Shown here in pieces: positions 1 through 6,704 of a stretch of DNA of 64,000 bases; position 1 is the first letter of the stretch, and each line of letters starts with the position of its first letter. The position numbers and the translations under genes were made by a program. The stretch lies in assembly GCF_013373795.3 (NCBI RefSeq), contig NZ_CP088022.1:744001-808000 (forward strand), read 5' to 3'. Source of the stretch: Bradyrhizobium quebecense (GTDB lineage: Bacteria; Pseudomonadota; Alphaproteobacteria; Rhizobiales; Xanthobacteraceae). The notes under the pieces are model-generated. The model did not search any database, was not told the DNA's origin, and saw nothing but the letters and a program-made list of their open reading frames with translations.

Positions 1-164
1 ATCAGCGAGCGGAGCGCGCCGGCCAGTGCGATCGTCGAAATTACGAAGGTCGCGCCGTAGATGATGGCTGTCGATCGGCGCGATCGGCTCGTTGCGATCG
101 CGAGAGCGGTCGTCCCCAGCAGCGCGGCCACACACCAGATCTGCTGGGTGACCGCCGCGATCAT
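1..164 (-). CDS. N-terminal part of an unidentified membrane protein
   Basis: Fifty-four residues are visible before the window edge, beginning MIAAVTQQIW. Two hydrophobic stretches (about residues 8-26 and 33-52) are separated by a short basic loop (SRSARS), as in a polytopic membrane protein. Its ATG overlaps the TGA of the upstream XRE gene as ATGA, so the two are probably translated together. I cannot assign a family from this fragment. A hydrogenase-4/complex I-like membrane subunit is one possibility, based only on its hydrophobic look. Confidence 0.6.
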   Translation of the reverse strand, partial: MIAAVTQQIWCVAALLGTTALAIATSRSRRSTAIIYGATFVISTIALAGALRSL

Positions 165-433
165 GTCTGCACCTTCGGCGAGCCTGACCCGGCCTTTAAT
201 CTTACCCCGCGGCCGCCGCCGCTGCTGACCGCGCCCTCGCTGATCACCTCGACGCCGGCGGTGCCGAGCGCGTCGATCAGTTTCATGAGCGAGTCGACAT
301 TGCCTCGAATGGTGCCCTCGCTCGCCTCCATACGTTGGATGGTCGGCACCGAAAGTCCGGACAGCTCGGCGAGCTGCCTTTGGTCGATGCCAAGCAAGGC
401 TCTGGCAGCCCGTAGCTGCGCCGCGGTGATCAT
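161..433 (-). CDS. Small XRE-type helix-turn-helix transcriptional regulator
   Basis: A 90-residue cytoplasmic DNA-binding protein. The HTH occupies about residues 5-40 (LRAARALLGIDQRQLAELSG, then the recognition helix SVPTIQRMEAS), followed by a helical tail and a glycine-rich end. I start it at MITAAQL, because the HTH of this family begins immediately at the N-terminus; the frame is open upstream to 520 but that segment is unlike a protein and covers the AT-rich operator region. It overlaps the next gene by ATGA, so it may control that membrane protein and itself. The target is unknown. Confidence 0.8.
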   Translation of the reverse strand: MITAAQLRAARALLGIDQRQLAELSGLSVPTIQRMEASEGTIRGNVDSLMKLIDALGTAGVEVISEGAVSSGGGRGVRLKAGSGSPKVQT

Positions 434-460
434 CGATCGAAGCCGTCGATTGAGGGGCGG

Positions 461-541
461 GTCTATTTGGTCTATTTGGATGTCATTTATATACATCAAG
501 TAGTGATGCGACAAGTCCAATAAATGATGTTTTATACATCA
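461..541. promoter_or_regulatory. AT-rich control region with two inverted repeats upstream of the XRE gene
   Basis: This stretch is far more AT-rich than its surroundings. It holds GATGT-N9-ACATC (479-497) and TGATGT-TTTAT-ACATCA (525-541), which share the arm sequence, plus a tandem GTCTATTTG copy (461-478). The two sites lie upstream of the XRE gene on its own strand, which fits autoregulation by the small regulator. Binding is inferred. Confidence 0.5.
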
Positions 542-602
542 ATTCTAGCGTAACCATCAATTCGGGCCCGCATCCGCGCCGACGAGGTGCGCCGATGCGC
601 GC

Positions 603-1493
603 TCAGCTGGAGATTTTTCGATAGACCGCCGCGGCGCGGCGCAACAGCCGGCTCTTGCGCTTCCGCTCGTGCACGCGCTGGTGCTTGGCCTTGCGCTCGT
701 GGGCGCGTGCATCGACGCTTTCGAACAGCTTGCGACGGACCTCGTCGTCATTCAATTCGCCGAGCAGTTGTTGCCCCTTCCGAAGCTGCTTCAGGACGGT
801 CCGCCATGACGCGTATTCGTCGGGGGGCAATCCGCCTTCCGAGAACTCGATGGCGTAGCGCAGCCGCTTGCTGGCGAGCCGAACGCGGTGGCGCTTGTTC
901 TTGCCCATGCCCTGCAGCCCGCGGCTCTTCTGGCACAGCTTGCCATGCCAGCGCGCCAGCCGGCGCGCATGAAACACCGACACCGGCACCGCTCGCCGTT
1001 GCGCGGCACGGCGGTTCTGCCGCGTGGTCCAGGGGCCGCTGCCGACCCAGTCCCACATGCCGTCGAACCATTGCCAGTAACGGTCGCTCTGCAAGGCTTC
1101 CTTGAGGGCTTCGAACGCATCGGTTCGCGCTGTCTGGAGCATGCGCTCTTCCGGCAGCCCTTTGCTGTTGTCGATCGCAACGTCGAGGTCTCGCGTTGCG
1201 CTGAGATAGGCGCTCAGCCATTTCAGCTCGGATTTCAGCCGCGTCCATTCGGTGTCCGCCACCATCGGGCCGTAGAAGGCGATCGCCGCCTTCAGCCGCG
1301 TCAGTGCAATGCGGGTCTGGTGGAGCGCGGCCGGATCGCCGGAGCTCAGGGCCTCGTGGTTGGTTGCGACTTCCTCGAGGCATTCGGACAGGATCAGGCG
1401 AAACGCGGTCTCACAACGCATGGCTTCGCTGAGATGGCGTAGCCGCTTCGGGCGGACAACGCGGTCCCTGTCCGAACTTGCCGCTGACGTCAT
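603..1493 (-). CDS. CHAD domain-containing protein
   Basis: A 296-residue helical protein rich in Arg, Lys and conserved His. The CHAD fold covers about residues 20-270, with the paired-helix signatures ALHQTRIALTRLKAAI, LSATRDLDVAID, KRHRVRLASKRLRYAIEF and LGELNDDEV. CHAD domains bind polyphosphate and are often found on polyphosphate granules or fused to CYTH triphosphatase domains; no CYTH domain is present here, so it is a stand-alone CHAD protein. The C-terminus is very basic (ERKRKSRLLRRAAA). I start it at MTSAASSDRD, since the upstream extension is atypical. It stands alone between the XRE gene and the MarR control region. Confidence 0.85.
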   Translation of the reverse strand: MTSAASSDRDRVVRPKRLRHLSEAMRCETAFRLILSECLEEVATNHEALSSGDPAALHQTRIALTRLKAAIAFYGPMVADTEWTRLKSELKWLSAYLSATRDLDVAIDNSKGLPEERMLQTARTDAFEALKEALQSDRYWQWFDGMWDWVGSGPWTTRQNRRAAQRRAVPVSVFHARRLARWHGKLCQKSRGLQGMGKNKRHRVRLASKRLRYAIEFSEGGLPPDEYASWRTVLKQLRKGQQLLGELNDDEVRRKLFESVDARAHERKAKHQRVHERKRKSRLLRRAAAVYRKISS

Positions 1494-1723
1494 GACACTC
1501 TCGTGACCCCGCCCGAGCCGCAATGCAAACCGCGGCTCCCGGAAGGAAGATTTCCCGTTTGGTCGTTGTCGATCAAGGGTTTTCTGCTGGAGCGCAGTGC
1601 AGCGATCCGGCGTCGCGATCAAAATGTCGCAATCAAAGCGGTTGAGAGGGCTCATTTACATATTTTACGGGCCTTGGATGACGGTGCATTGAGGCGCCGC
1701 AAAAAGGCAAACGGATATATCAA

Positions 1724-1768
1724 GATATTTCGCGCACGAAATATCTTGATATTTCGTGCGCGAAATAT
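1724..1768. promoter_or_regulatory. Tandem palindromic operators in front of the MarR gene
   Basis: Two near-identical perfect inverted repeats lie back to back: GATATTTCG-cgca-CGAAATATC (1724-1745) and ATATTTCG-tgcg-CGAAATAT (1749-1768), centres about 24 bp apart. The whole segment is itself one perfect palindrome around the TT at 1746-1747. It ends 11 bp before the MarR start. MarR dimers bind inverted repeats of this size and usually repress their own promoter, so autoregulation is the simplest reading. Confidence 0.75.
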
Positions 1769-1779
1769 ATAACAGCGGC

Positions 1780-2214
1780 ATGAAAGCGGAACACCGGCTG
1801 ATCTTCCTTCTGACCGTGGCCTATCGGCGGCTGCAGCGCGCCATCGAGCAGGAGACGGCCGCGCACGATTTGACGTCGGCGCAGGCGGGCGTGCTGTTCT
1901 TCCTCGGGCGCAATGACGGCGCGCTGATCGGCGACGTCTCGCAGGCGGTCGACATCGTGCCGTCGGCGATGTCCGGGCTCGCCGACCGGATGGAGCGTGC
2001 GGGCCTCGTCAAGCGCCGGCGCGACGGTGAGGACGGGCGCAGCCAGCGGCTCCATCTGACCGTGGCCGGGCAGGAACTCGGCAAGCGTGCCGCAACGCGG
2101 ACCAGGGTGATCAACAACCGCCTGATGGACGGATTTTCGGAAGCCGAAATCGACGTGGTGTCGCGCTGGCTGACCAGCCTGCAAGCGAAATTTCCGAAAG
2201 ACAAAGATGGCTAG
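1780..2214 (+). CDS. MarR-family transcriptional regulator
   Basis: A 144-residue winged-helix regulator. A dimerisation helix (residues 1-25) is followed by the HTH (about 40-80: LIGDVSQAVDIVPSAMSGLADRMERAGLV) and the wing with the family motif RRRDGEDGRSQRLHLT. I start at MKAEHRL; the in-frame ATG/GTG region further upstream lies inside the operator palindrome. It precedes a crotonase-family gene by 77 bp with a repeat in between, so it may regulate that enzyme in response to an aromatic or acyl ligand, though this is inferred. Its TAG stop lies in the CTAG edge of the repeat that follows. Confidence 0.88.
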   Translation: MKAEHRLIFLLTVAYRRLQRAIEQETAAHDLTSAQAGVLFFLGRNDGALIGDVSQAVDIVPSAMSGLADRMERAGLVKRRRDGEDGRSQRLHLTVAGQELGKRAATRTRVINNRLMDGFSEAEIDVVSRWLTSLQAKFPKDKDG

Positions 2215-2275
2215 CGCGTTTTCAAGCGAAGTGGGGACCGGTTCGCGTCAAGAAAACGCGTCAAACGCGAAGCAA
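2211..2275 (+). repeat. CTAG-bounded palindromic repeat, family A copy 1 (partial)
   Basis: Begins CTAGCGCGTTTTC and contains GCGAAGTGG, ACCGGTTCGCGT and GAAAACGCGTCAA, the same core as the copies at 4296, 5669, 24601 and 34543. The second half of the full-length element is missing. The MarR stop codon is inside its left edge. Confidence 0.8.
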
Positions 2276-2291
2276 GCAACAGGAGTGAGAC

Positions 2292-3059
2292 ATGAGTGAA
2301 GTGGTCGTAGCGCTGGACGGTGGCGTTCTCACCGTGACGATGGCGCGTCCGGACAAGAAGAACGCGATCACCAACGCGATGTATGGCGCGATGGCCGACG
2401 CGCTCGAACGTGCGGAAGGCGATTCTACAATCCGCGCCGTGCTGTTGCAGGGCGACGGCGACAGCTTTACCGCGGGCAATGATCTCGCCGATTTCGCGGC
2501 GGTGTCGCGCGGCGTGCAGGGCGAGCGTCACGTGACGCGCTTCCTTAGCTGTCTTGCCAAGGCGACGCGGCCGCTGGTTGCCGCGGTGCAGGGCAATGCG
2601 GTCGGCATCGGCACCACCATGCTGCTGCATTGCGACCTGGTTTACCTCGCGCCGACCGCGAGGCTGATCACGCCGTTCGTCAATCTTGCGCTGGTGCCGG
2701 AGGCGGCGTCGACCTATCTGCTGCCGCAGCGCATCGGCTATGCGCGCGCCTATGCGATGTTCGCGCTCGGCGAGCCGGTCGAGGCGGAGACCGCGGTCTC
2801 GATCGGTCTTGCCAATGCCGTGGTGCCGCTTGCGGATCTTCGCGCCAAGGCCCGCGCGGCGGCGGACGCACTGGCAAAGCGGCCATTCGGCTCGCTCCAG
2901 CACACCAAGGCGTTGATGCGAGATCCCGCCAGGATCAGCGCGCAAATGGCGCGCGAGGGTGAAATCTTCCAGCAGCGGCTGATGAGCGCGGAGGCGCGCG
3001 AGGCCTTTGCCGCCTTTGCTGAGCGGCGGCAGCCTGATTTCTCCAAGATCGCCGGGTAA
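2292..3059 (+). CDS. Enoyl-CoA hydratase/isomerase family protein
   Basis: A 255-residue crotonase-fold enzyme acting on acyl-CoA thioesters. The oxyanion-hole segments are FTAGNDLADF (about 60-70) and GNAVGIGTTMLLHCDL (about 98-113), and the CoA-binding start is MARPDKKNAI. A catalytic Glu is present at LVPEAAST. The other Glu of classical hydratases (GGCELAMxCD) is replaced by Thr/Met (GTTMLLHCD), so an isomerase or a hydratase-related reaction is more likely than ordinary 2-enoyl hydration. A good ribosome site (AGGAGTGAG) precedes the ATG. It is downstream of the MarR gene and ends in a hairpin, so the two may form a unit for fatty or aromatic acid breakdown. Confidence 0.88.
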   Translation: MSEVVVALDGGVLTVTMARPDKKNAITNAMYGAMADALERAEGDSTIRAVLLQGDGDSFTAGNDLADFAAVSRGVQGERHVTRFLSCLAKATRPLVAAVQGNAVGIGTTMLLHCDLVYLAPTARLITPFVNLALVPEAASTYLLPQRIGYARAYAMFALGEPVEAETAVSIGLANAVVPLADLRAKARAAADALAKRPFGSLQHTKALMRDPARISAQMAREGEIFQQRLMSAEAREAFAAFAERRQPDFSKIAG

Positions 3060-3067
3060 GCCAAGTT

Positions 3068-3092
3068 GGGGCCGCCCGCGCGTGGCGGCCCC
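3068..3092 (+). terminator. Hairpin after the enoyl-CoA hydratase gene
   Basis: GGGGCCGCC (3068-3076) pairs perfectly with GGCGGCCCC (3084-3092) around a 7-nt loop, 8 bp after the stop codon. The U tract is poor (ATCGCTTTGG), so termination may be partial. Confidence 0.6.
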
Positions 3093-3167
3093 ATCGCTTT
3101 GGGGTTGACGGCTTCGCCGGCATCGAACATCTCGTGTCAGGGCATGGCGCAACCGGTGAGGCGAGGC

Positions 3168-4058
3168 ATGAGCGACAGTCACACGCTGCGCGGCGATGGA
3201 ATCGCCGCGACAATTCAGGCACAGGGCGCTGAACTGTCGTCGCTCAGGAATGCCGACGGAACCGAGTTGCTGTGGCAGGCCGGACCGCAATGGCCGCGCC
3301 ATGCACCGATCCTGTTCCCGATCGTCGGCCGGTTGAAGAACGACACGCTGCGTCACCATGGCAAGACCTATCCGATGACGCAGCACGGCCTTGCGCGAGA
3401 TCGCCGCTTTGTCTGGCTGGAGCAGGGACCGCGATCCTGCAAGCTCGCGCTGACCGACGATGCGGAAACGCCGGCACGCTATCCGTTCGCGTTCAGGCTC
3501 GAGGTCACTTACACCGTTGATGGCACCGATCTCGATGTCGCCTTCGATATCATCAACACCGGCGACGAGATGCTGCCGGCCTCACTCGGTGGTCATCCCG
3601 CCTTCAACTGGCCGTTGGTGCCGGGGCTGCCGAAGGAGGCTTACACGCTGACCTTCGGCAAGACTGAACTTGCGCCGATCCGGCGGCTGAAGGATGGATT
3701 GATGCGGCCGCAGCCCGAACCCAATCCGATCAAGGGCAGAACGCTCGCACTGTCGGAGGAGCTGTTCGATGACGACGCGATGGTCTTCGATCAGGTCGCA
3801 AGTACATCGATCCTCTTCACGGCGACACTAGGCCCGGCAGCAGCCACACAAGGCCCTGCGATCGAGATGTCGTGGCGCGGCTTCCGCGAGCTCGGTATCT
3901 GGTCGAAGGTCGGCGGCGCGCCGTTCCTCTGCATCGAGCCGTGGCACGGTTTTGCCAGCCCCGCGGAATTCGACGGCGAGTTCGCGGACAAGCCCGGCTT
4001 GATGCAGATCGCGCCGGGCGCGCGTCGGTCGCTGGGCTATCGCATTCGCGTGAGCTGA
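3168..4058 (+). CDS. Aldose 1-epimerase (galactose mutarotase-like) family protein
   Basis: A 296-residue beta-sandwich protein of the sugar mutarotase superfamily, probably acting on a hexose or its phosphate. Family marks are RHAPILFPIVGRLKND near residue 45, QHGLARDRRF near 73, the conserved His segment LGGHPAFNWPL near 142, and the C-terminal Glu segment LCIEPWHGFASP, which supplies the usual catalytic base. The start at MSDSHTL is preceded by GAGGCGAGG. The open frame runs further upstream across the terminator hairpin and is not real there. It appears monocistronic. Confidence 0.87.
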   Translation: MSDSHTLRGDGIAATIQAQGAELSSLRNADGTELLWQAGPQWPRHAPILFPIVGRLKNDTLRHHGKTYPMTQHGLARDRRFVWLEQGPRSCKLALTDDAETPARYPFAFRLEVTYTVDGTDLDVAFDIINTGDEMLPASLGGHPAFNWPLVPGLPKEAYTLTFGKTELAPIRRLKDGLMRPQPEPNPIKGRTLALSEELFDDDAMVFDQVASTSILFTATLGPAAATQGPAIEMSWRGFRELGIWSKVGGAPFLCIEPWHGFASPAEFDGEFADKPGLMQIAPGARRSLGYRIRVS

Positions 4059-4070
4059 TCGAAGGTCAGA

Positions 4071-4283
4071 TCAATGCGCGCGGGAGCTGAGCGCGCTGGT
4101 GATCGCGCCCACCGATGGCGGGTTTTCATGCGCCCAGGTCTCATGTGCGGCCAGATCGCGGTAGTGCTCGGCCATGCGCAGCAGCCGCTCGCGGATGCCG
4201 GCATCTTCCTCGCCCTTGGCCTGATCGGCCAGTTGTGCCGCGCGTTCGAGAAGCGTTTTCGGATCGATCACGACAGGCTCCAA
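4071..4283 (-). CDS. Conserved small hypothetical protein
   Basis: A 70-residue soluble protein beginning MEPVVIDPKTLLERAAQLAD. Residues 10-48 are predicted amphipathic helix rich in Glu, Arg and Leu (AQLADQAKGEEDAGIRERLLRMAEHYRDLA), followed by a short proline-containing tail. I do not recognise a named domain. It is convergent with the epimerase gene (12 bp apart) and sits between it and a family A repeat, with codon use like the neighbours, so I take it as real. Function unknown. Confidence 0.65.
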   Translation of the reverse strand: MEPVVIDPKTLLERAAQLADQAKGEEDAGIRERLLRMAEHYRDLAAHETWAHENPPSVGAITSALSSRAH

Positions 4284-4295
4284 ATCCGGTTTCGC

Positions 4296-4402
4296 CTAGA
4301 GCGTTTTCGAGCGAAGTGGATACCGCTTCGCGTGAAGAAAACGCGTCAAGACAAGAGTCTAGGAGCCCCGCTCCGATTCAATCGGAGCGGAAAAGGCTCT
4401 AG
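4296..4402 (+). repeat. Family A palindromic repeat, copy 2 (full length)
   Basis: Runs from CTAGAGCGTTTTCGAGC to GGCTCTAG. The first half pairs GCGTTTTC with GAAAACGC around a GCGAAG...CTTCGC inner stem. The second half is a hairpin made of CCGCTCCGATT and AATCGGAGCGG. Both ends carry CTAG. Confidence 0.85.
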
Positions 4403-4456
4403 CGGACAACTGTCATAGTCAAGCACAGTTCCTGCCACGCTTTGATGACGGCGCGT

Positions 4457-5458
4457 TCAGAGCTGGAACAAGCCAAGCCCCTCCATGACGTCGCGCCTGG
4501 TGTGCTCCGTAATCTCCCGCGCTTTCAGAGTTCCGCGCCTGATTACGTCGGTGACGTGGTCGCGATCGTTGGCCAGCTCAGCGCGCCGTGTCCGGATCGG
4601 TGCGATCAGGGCTTGCAGGATATCCTCCAGCCGCCGCTTGACGGTCGTATCGCCGAGACCGCCGCGCCGATAGCGCGCCTTCAGTTCCGCGACGGCGTCG
4701 TGATCGTCGTCGAACGCGTCGAGATAGGTGAAGACGACATTGCCCTCGACCTTGCCGGGGTCGGCGACACGCAGATGATCGGGATCGGTGAACATCGCGC
4801 GCACCGCGGCCGAGATGTCATCGGGTGAAGCCGAAAGCGGAATCGCATTGCCCGCGGACTTGCTCATCTTCGCGCGTCCATCGACGCCGGGGAGCCGTCC
4901 TGCGCGCGGGATGATAGCTTCGGCTTCCGGCAGCAGCGCACGGCCCGCGAGCGCGTTGACCCGCCGGACGATCTCGTTGGTCTGCTCGATTAAGGGTGCC
5001 TGATCCTCGCCGACCGGCACGATTGTGGCGCGAAACGCGGTGATATCGGCGGCCTGCGCCACCGGGTAGCACAGGAAGCCCGCCGGGATGTCGCGTCCGA
5101 AACCGCGCGCGCGGATCTCGTCCTTGATGGTGGGATTGCGTTCCAGCCGCGCGACGGTGACGAGATTGAGATAGAGCATCGACAGTTCCGCCAACGCCGG
5201 GAGTTGCGATTGCAGGCAGATCGAGGTTCGGCCGGGATCGATCCCGACCGCAAGAAAGTCCAGCGCGACCTCGATGACGCTGCTGCGGACCTTGCCGATG
5301 TCGTGCGCATTGTCGGTCAGCGCCTGCATGTCGGCCAGCAGCAGGAACTGCTCATGGCTGTCCTGAAACGCCAGGCGGCTTCGGAGCGAACCGGCGTAAT
5401 GGCCGAGATGCAGCGGACCGGTGGTGCGGTCGCCGGTGAGGATGATCGGTTTGGTCAT
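4457..5458 (-). CDS. trpS: Tryptophanyl-tRNA synthetase
   Basis: A 333-residue class I aminoacyl-tRNA synthetase charging tRNA-Trp in the cytoplasm. The HIGH signature is PLHLGHYAGS (15-24) and the KMSKS loop is KMSKS at 197-201. The opening ILTGDRTTGPLHLGHYAGSL and the compact length resemble the TrpRS type seen as an extra copy in many bacteria, so this may be a second TrpRS rather than the housekeeping one; that cannot be settled here. GGAGATACAG precedes the chosen ATG. The gene lies downstream of a Trp leader peptide and attenuator (5511-5619), so its expression should rise when charged tRNA-Trp is scarce. Confidence 0.93.
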   Translation of the reverse strand: MTKPIILTGDRTTGPLHLGHYAGSLRSRLAFQDSHEQFLLLADMQALTDNAHDIGKVRSSVIEVALDFLAVGIDPGRTSICLQSQLPALAELSMLYLNLVTVARLERNPTIKDEIRARGFGRDIPAGFLCYPVAQAADITAFRATIVPVGEDQAPLIEQTNEIVRRVNALAGRALLPEAEAIIPRAGRLPGVDGRAKMSKSAGNAIPLSASPDDISAAVRAMFTDPDHLRVADPGKVEGNVVFTYLDAFDDDHDAVAELKARYRRGGLGDTTVKRRLEDILQALIAPIRTRRAELANDRDHVTDVIRRGTLKAREITEHTRRDVMEGLGLFQL

Positions 5459-5510
5459 CTGTATCTCCATTCGGTTGAATGGGGACACCGCATGCGGGCT
5501 GGATGAAGCC

Positions 5511-5540
5511 AAACAAAAAGGCCGCCCAATGCGGCGGCCC
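5511..5540 (-). terminator. Attenuator terminator of the trpS leader
   Basis: Read on the minus strand, GGCCGCC (5539-5533) pairs with GGCGGCC (5526-5520) around a 6-nt loop and is followed by TTTTTGTTT (5519-5511), a textbook intrinsic terminator placed 53 nt before the trpS start. Confidence 0.88.
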
Positions 5541-5585
5541 CGAAAATGCATGAACGCGTTGGGCCCGCCTGTCAGTCGGCGAGCC
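5520..5585 (-). promoter_or_regulatory. Trp ribosome-mediated attenuator: mutually exclusive hairpins
   Basis: Four segments can be read on the minus strand. Segment 1 GGCTCGCC (5585-5578) overlaps the second Trp codon of the leader peptide. Segment 2 GGCGGGCC (5569-5562) pairs with segment 1 over all 8 positions (one G-U). Segment 2 extended to GGCGGGCCC can instead pair with segment 3 GGGCCGCC (5540-5533) with a single bulged G. Segment 3 otherwise forms the terminator with segment 4 (5526-5520). A ribosome stalled at the Trp codons would cover segment 1, release segment 2, and block the terminator. Confidence 0.85.
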
Positions 5586-5619
5586 ACCAGAAATTGGCGA
5601 TGAGGTTCGATCGGTTCAT
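5572..5619 (-). CDS. Trp leader peptide of trpS
   Basis: A 15-residue open frame, MNRSNLIANFWWLAD, with two adjacent TGG codons at positions 11-12 and a stop just before attenuator segment 2. It is the control peptide of the attenuator. No Shine-Dalgarno sequence precedes the ATG, and the best promoter places the transcript start at or next to the A of ATG, so it may be translated from a leaderless mRNA, as is known for trpL of Sinorhizobium meliloti. Confidence 0.85.
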   Translation of the reverse strand: MNRSNLIANFWWLAD

Positions 5620-5626
5620 GCCGCAA

Positions 5627-5655
5627 GCGGTAGGGCAAACCCGCGACGCGGTCAA
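5627..5655 (-). promoter_or_regulatory. Candidate housekeeping promoter of the trpS leader
   Basis: TTGACC (5655-5650), a 17-nt spacer and TACCGC (5632-5627) on the minus strand. The -35 is good and the -10 is weak. Transcription would begin about 5620-5619, the first base of the leader peptide ATG. Confidence 0.5.
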
Positions 5656-5668
5656 GGCATCGACGACG

Positions 5669-5775
5669 CTAGAGCCCTTTCCGTTCCGATTGAAATCGGG
5701 ACGGGGCTCTAGATTTTTGTCTTGACGCGTTTTCTTTACGCGAACCGGTACCCACTTCGCTCGAAAACGCTCTAG
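5669..5775 (-). repeat. Family A palindromic repeat, copy 3 (full length)
   Basis: Reverse orientation relative to copy 2, from CTAGAGCCC to CGCTCTAG, with the same two-part architecture. It fills the gap between the trpS leader and the SDR gene, and its right-hand CTAG contains the SDR stop codon (5772-5774). Confidence 0.85.
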
Positions 5776-6506
5776 TTGAACGCCATGCCGCCGCTCATCG
5801 CAATCGTCTGTCCGGTCATGTAGGGATTGTTGACCAGCAGCATCACCGCCTGCGCGACCTCCTCGGCGGTGCCGAAGCGGCCGATCGGGATCCGGCTGAC
5901 GAGGCCGCTCTGTCCCTTCATCATGTCGGTCTCGATCAGCGACGGCGCGACCGCGTTGACCGTGATGCCCTCCTTGACGAGGCGCGCGGCATAGCCTCGG
6001 GTCAGGCCCTCCATCGCCGCCTTCGATGCGTTGTAGTGCGGCCCGATCGCGCCGGCGCCGCGCGCAGCGCCGGAGGAGATGTTGACGATGCGGCCCCATT
6101 TTCGGGTGCGCATCATCGGCAGCACCGCTTGCGTGCAGAGAAATGCCGATTTGAGGTTGACCGTGATGGTGCGGTCGAAATCCTCTTCGGTGAGGTCGTC
6201 GATACCCCTGACGATCGCGATCCCCGCATTGTTGACGAGGATGTCGATCGGGCCGAGCTCGGATTTGGCGCGCTCGACCAGTCCGGCGACGGCGGCTGCT
6301 TCCGAGACATCGGCGGCGATAGCGACGGCGCGGCCGCCGGCGGCGGTGATACCCTTCGCCAGCGTCTCCGCCTCGGCCGAGCGTTCGCGATAATTGATGG
6401 CGACGGCGGCGCCGGCTTCCGCCAGCATCTTGACGATGGCCGCGCCAATGCCGCGCGATCCGCCGGTCACCAGCGCCACATGTCCGTGCAGACTGTTTGT
6501 CGTCAT
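5772..6506 (-). CDS. Short-chain dehydrogenase/reductase (3-oxoacyl-ACP reductase-like)
   Basis: A 244-residue classical SDR. It has the cofactor motif TGGSRGIG (about 14-21), NNAG (near 92), the catalytic Ser in VNISS, and the catalytic YNASK, followed by the C-terminal PYMTGQTIAMSGG loop. It would reduce or oxidise a carbonyl/hydroxyl substrate with NAD(P)H; the FabG-like sequence does not fix the substrate. GGAGGAC precedes the ATG. It is divergent from the DUF3830 gene. Its last codons run into a family A repeat that supplies the TAG stop. Confidence 0.9.
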   Translation of the reverse strand: MTTNSLHGHVALVTGGSRGIGAAIVKMLAEAGAAVAINYRERSAEAETLAKGITAAGGRAVAIAADVSEAAAVAGLVERAKSELGPIDILVNNAGIAIVRGIDDLTEEDFDRTITVNLKSAFLCTQAVLPMMRTRKWGRIVNISSGAARGAGAIGPHYNASKAAMEGLTRGYAARLVKEGITVNAVAPSLIETDMMKGQSGLVSRIPIGRFGTAEEVAQAVMLLVNNPYMTGQTIAMSGGMAFN

Positions 6507-6626
6507 CGGCCGTCCTCCTTTGCGAGTGCAGAGAGGTTCGCAAAGCGGGGGCCGGGGTGCAACGCAACCCTGCTCAAATCTGCGTTGCGGCGGGCGCCAT
6601 TGCGGCAAAAAACCGGCATCTGGAGC

Positions 6627-6641
6627 TGGAATCGGCCTTGC
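6627..6641 (+). promoter_or_regulatory. Weak candidate sigma-54 promoter before the DUF3830-puuE pair
   Basis: TGGAATC-GGCC-TTGC keeps the invariant GG-N10-GC spacing and a perfect -12 TTGC, with a degenerate -24 (TGGAA rather than TGGCA). It lies 64 bp before the DUF3830 start. Confidence 0.4.
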
Positions 6642-6704
6642 GTCCGGCGCGGGCCGGCGGCAATGGTTGGACATCGTTCCGTCCAGCCCACCCACGAGAG
6701 TTCG

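Noticed and set aside
5572..6567. Long minus-strand frame antiparallel to the repeat and the SDR gene
   Set aside because: Arg-rich translation overlaps the SDR in another frame; only its last 15 codons (the leader peptide) have independent support.
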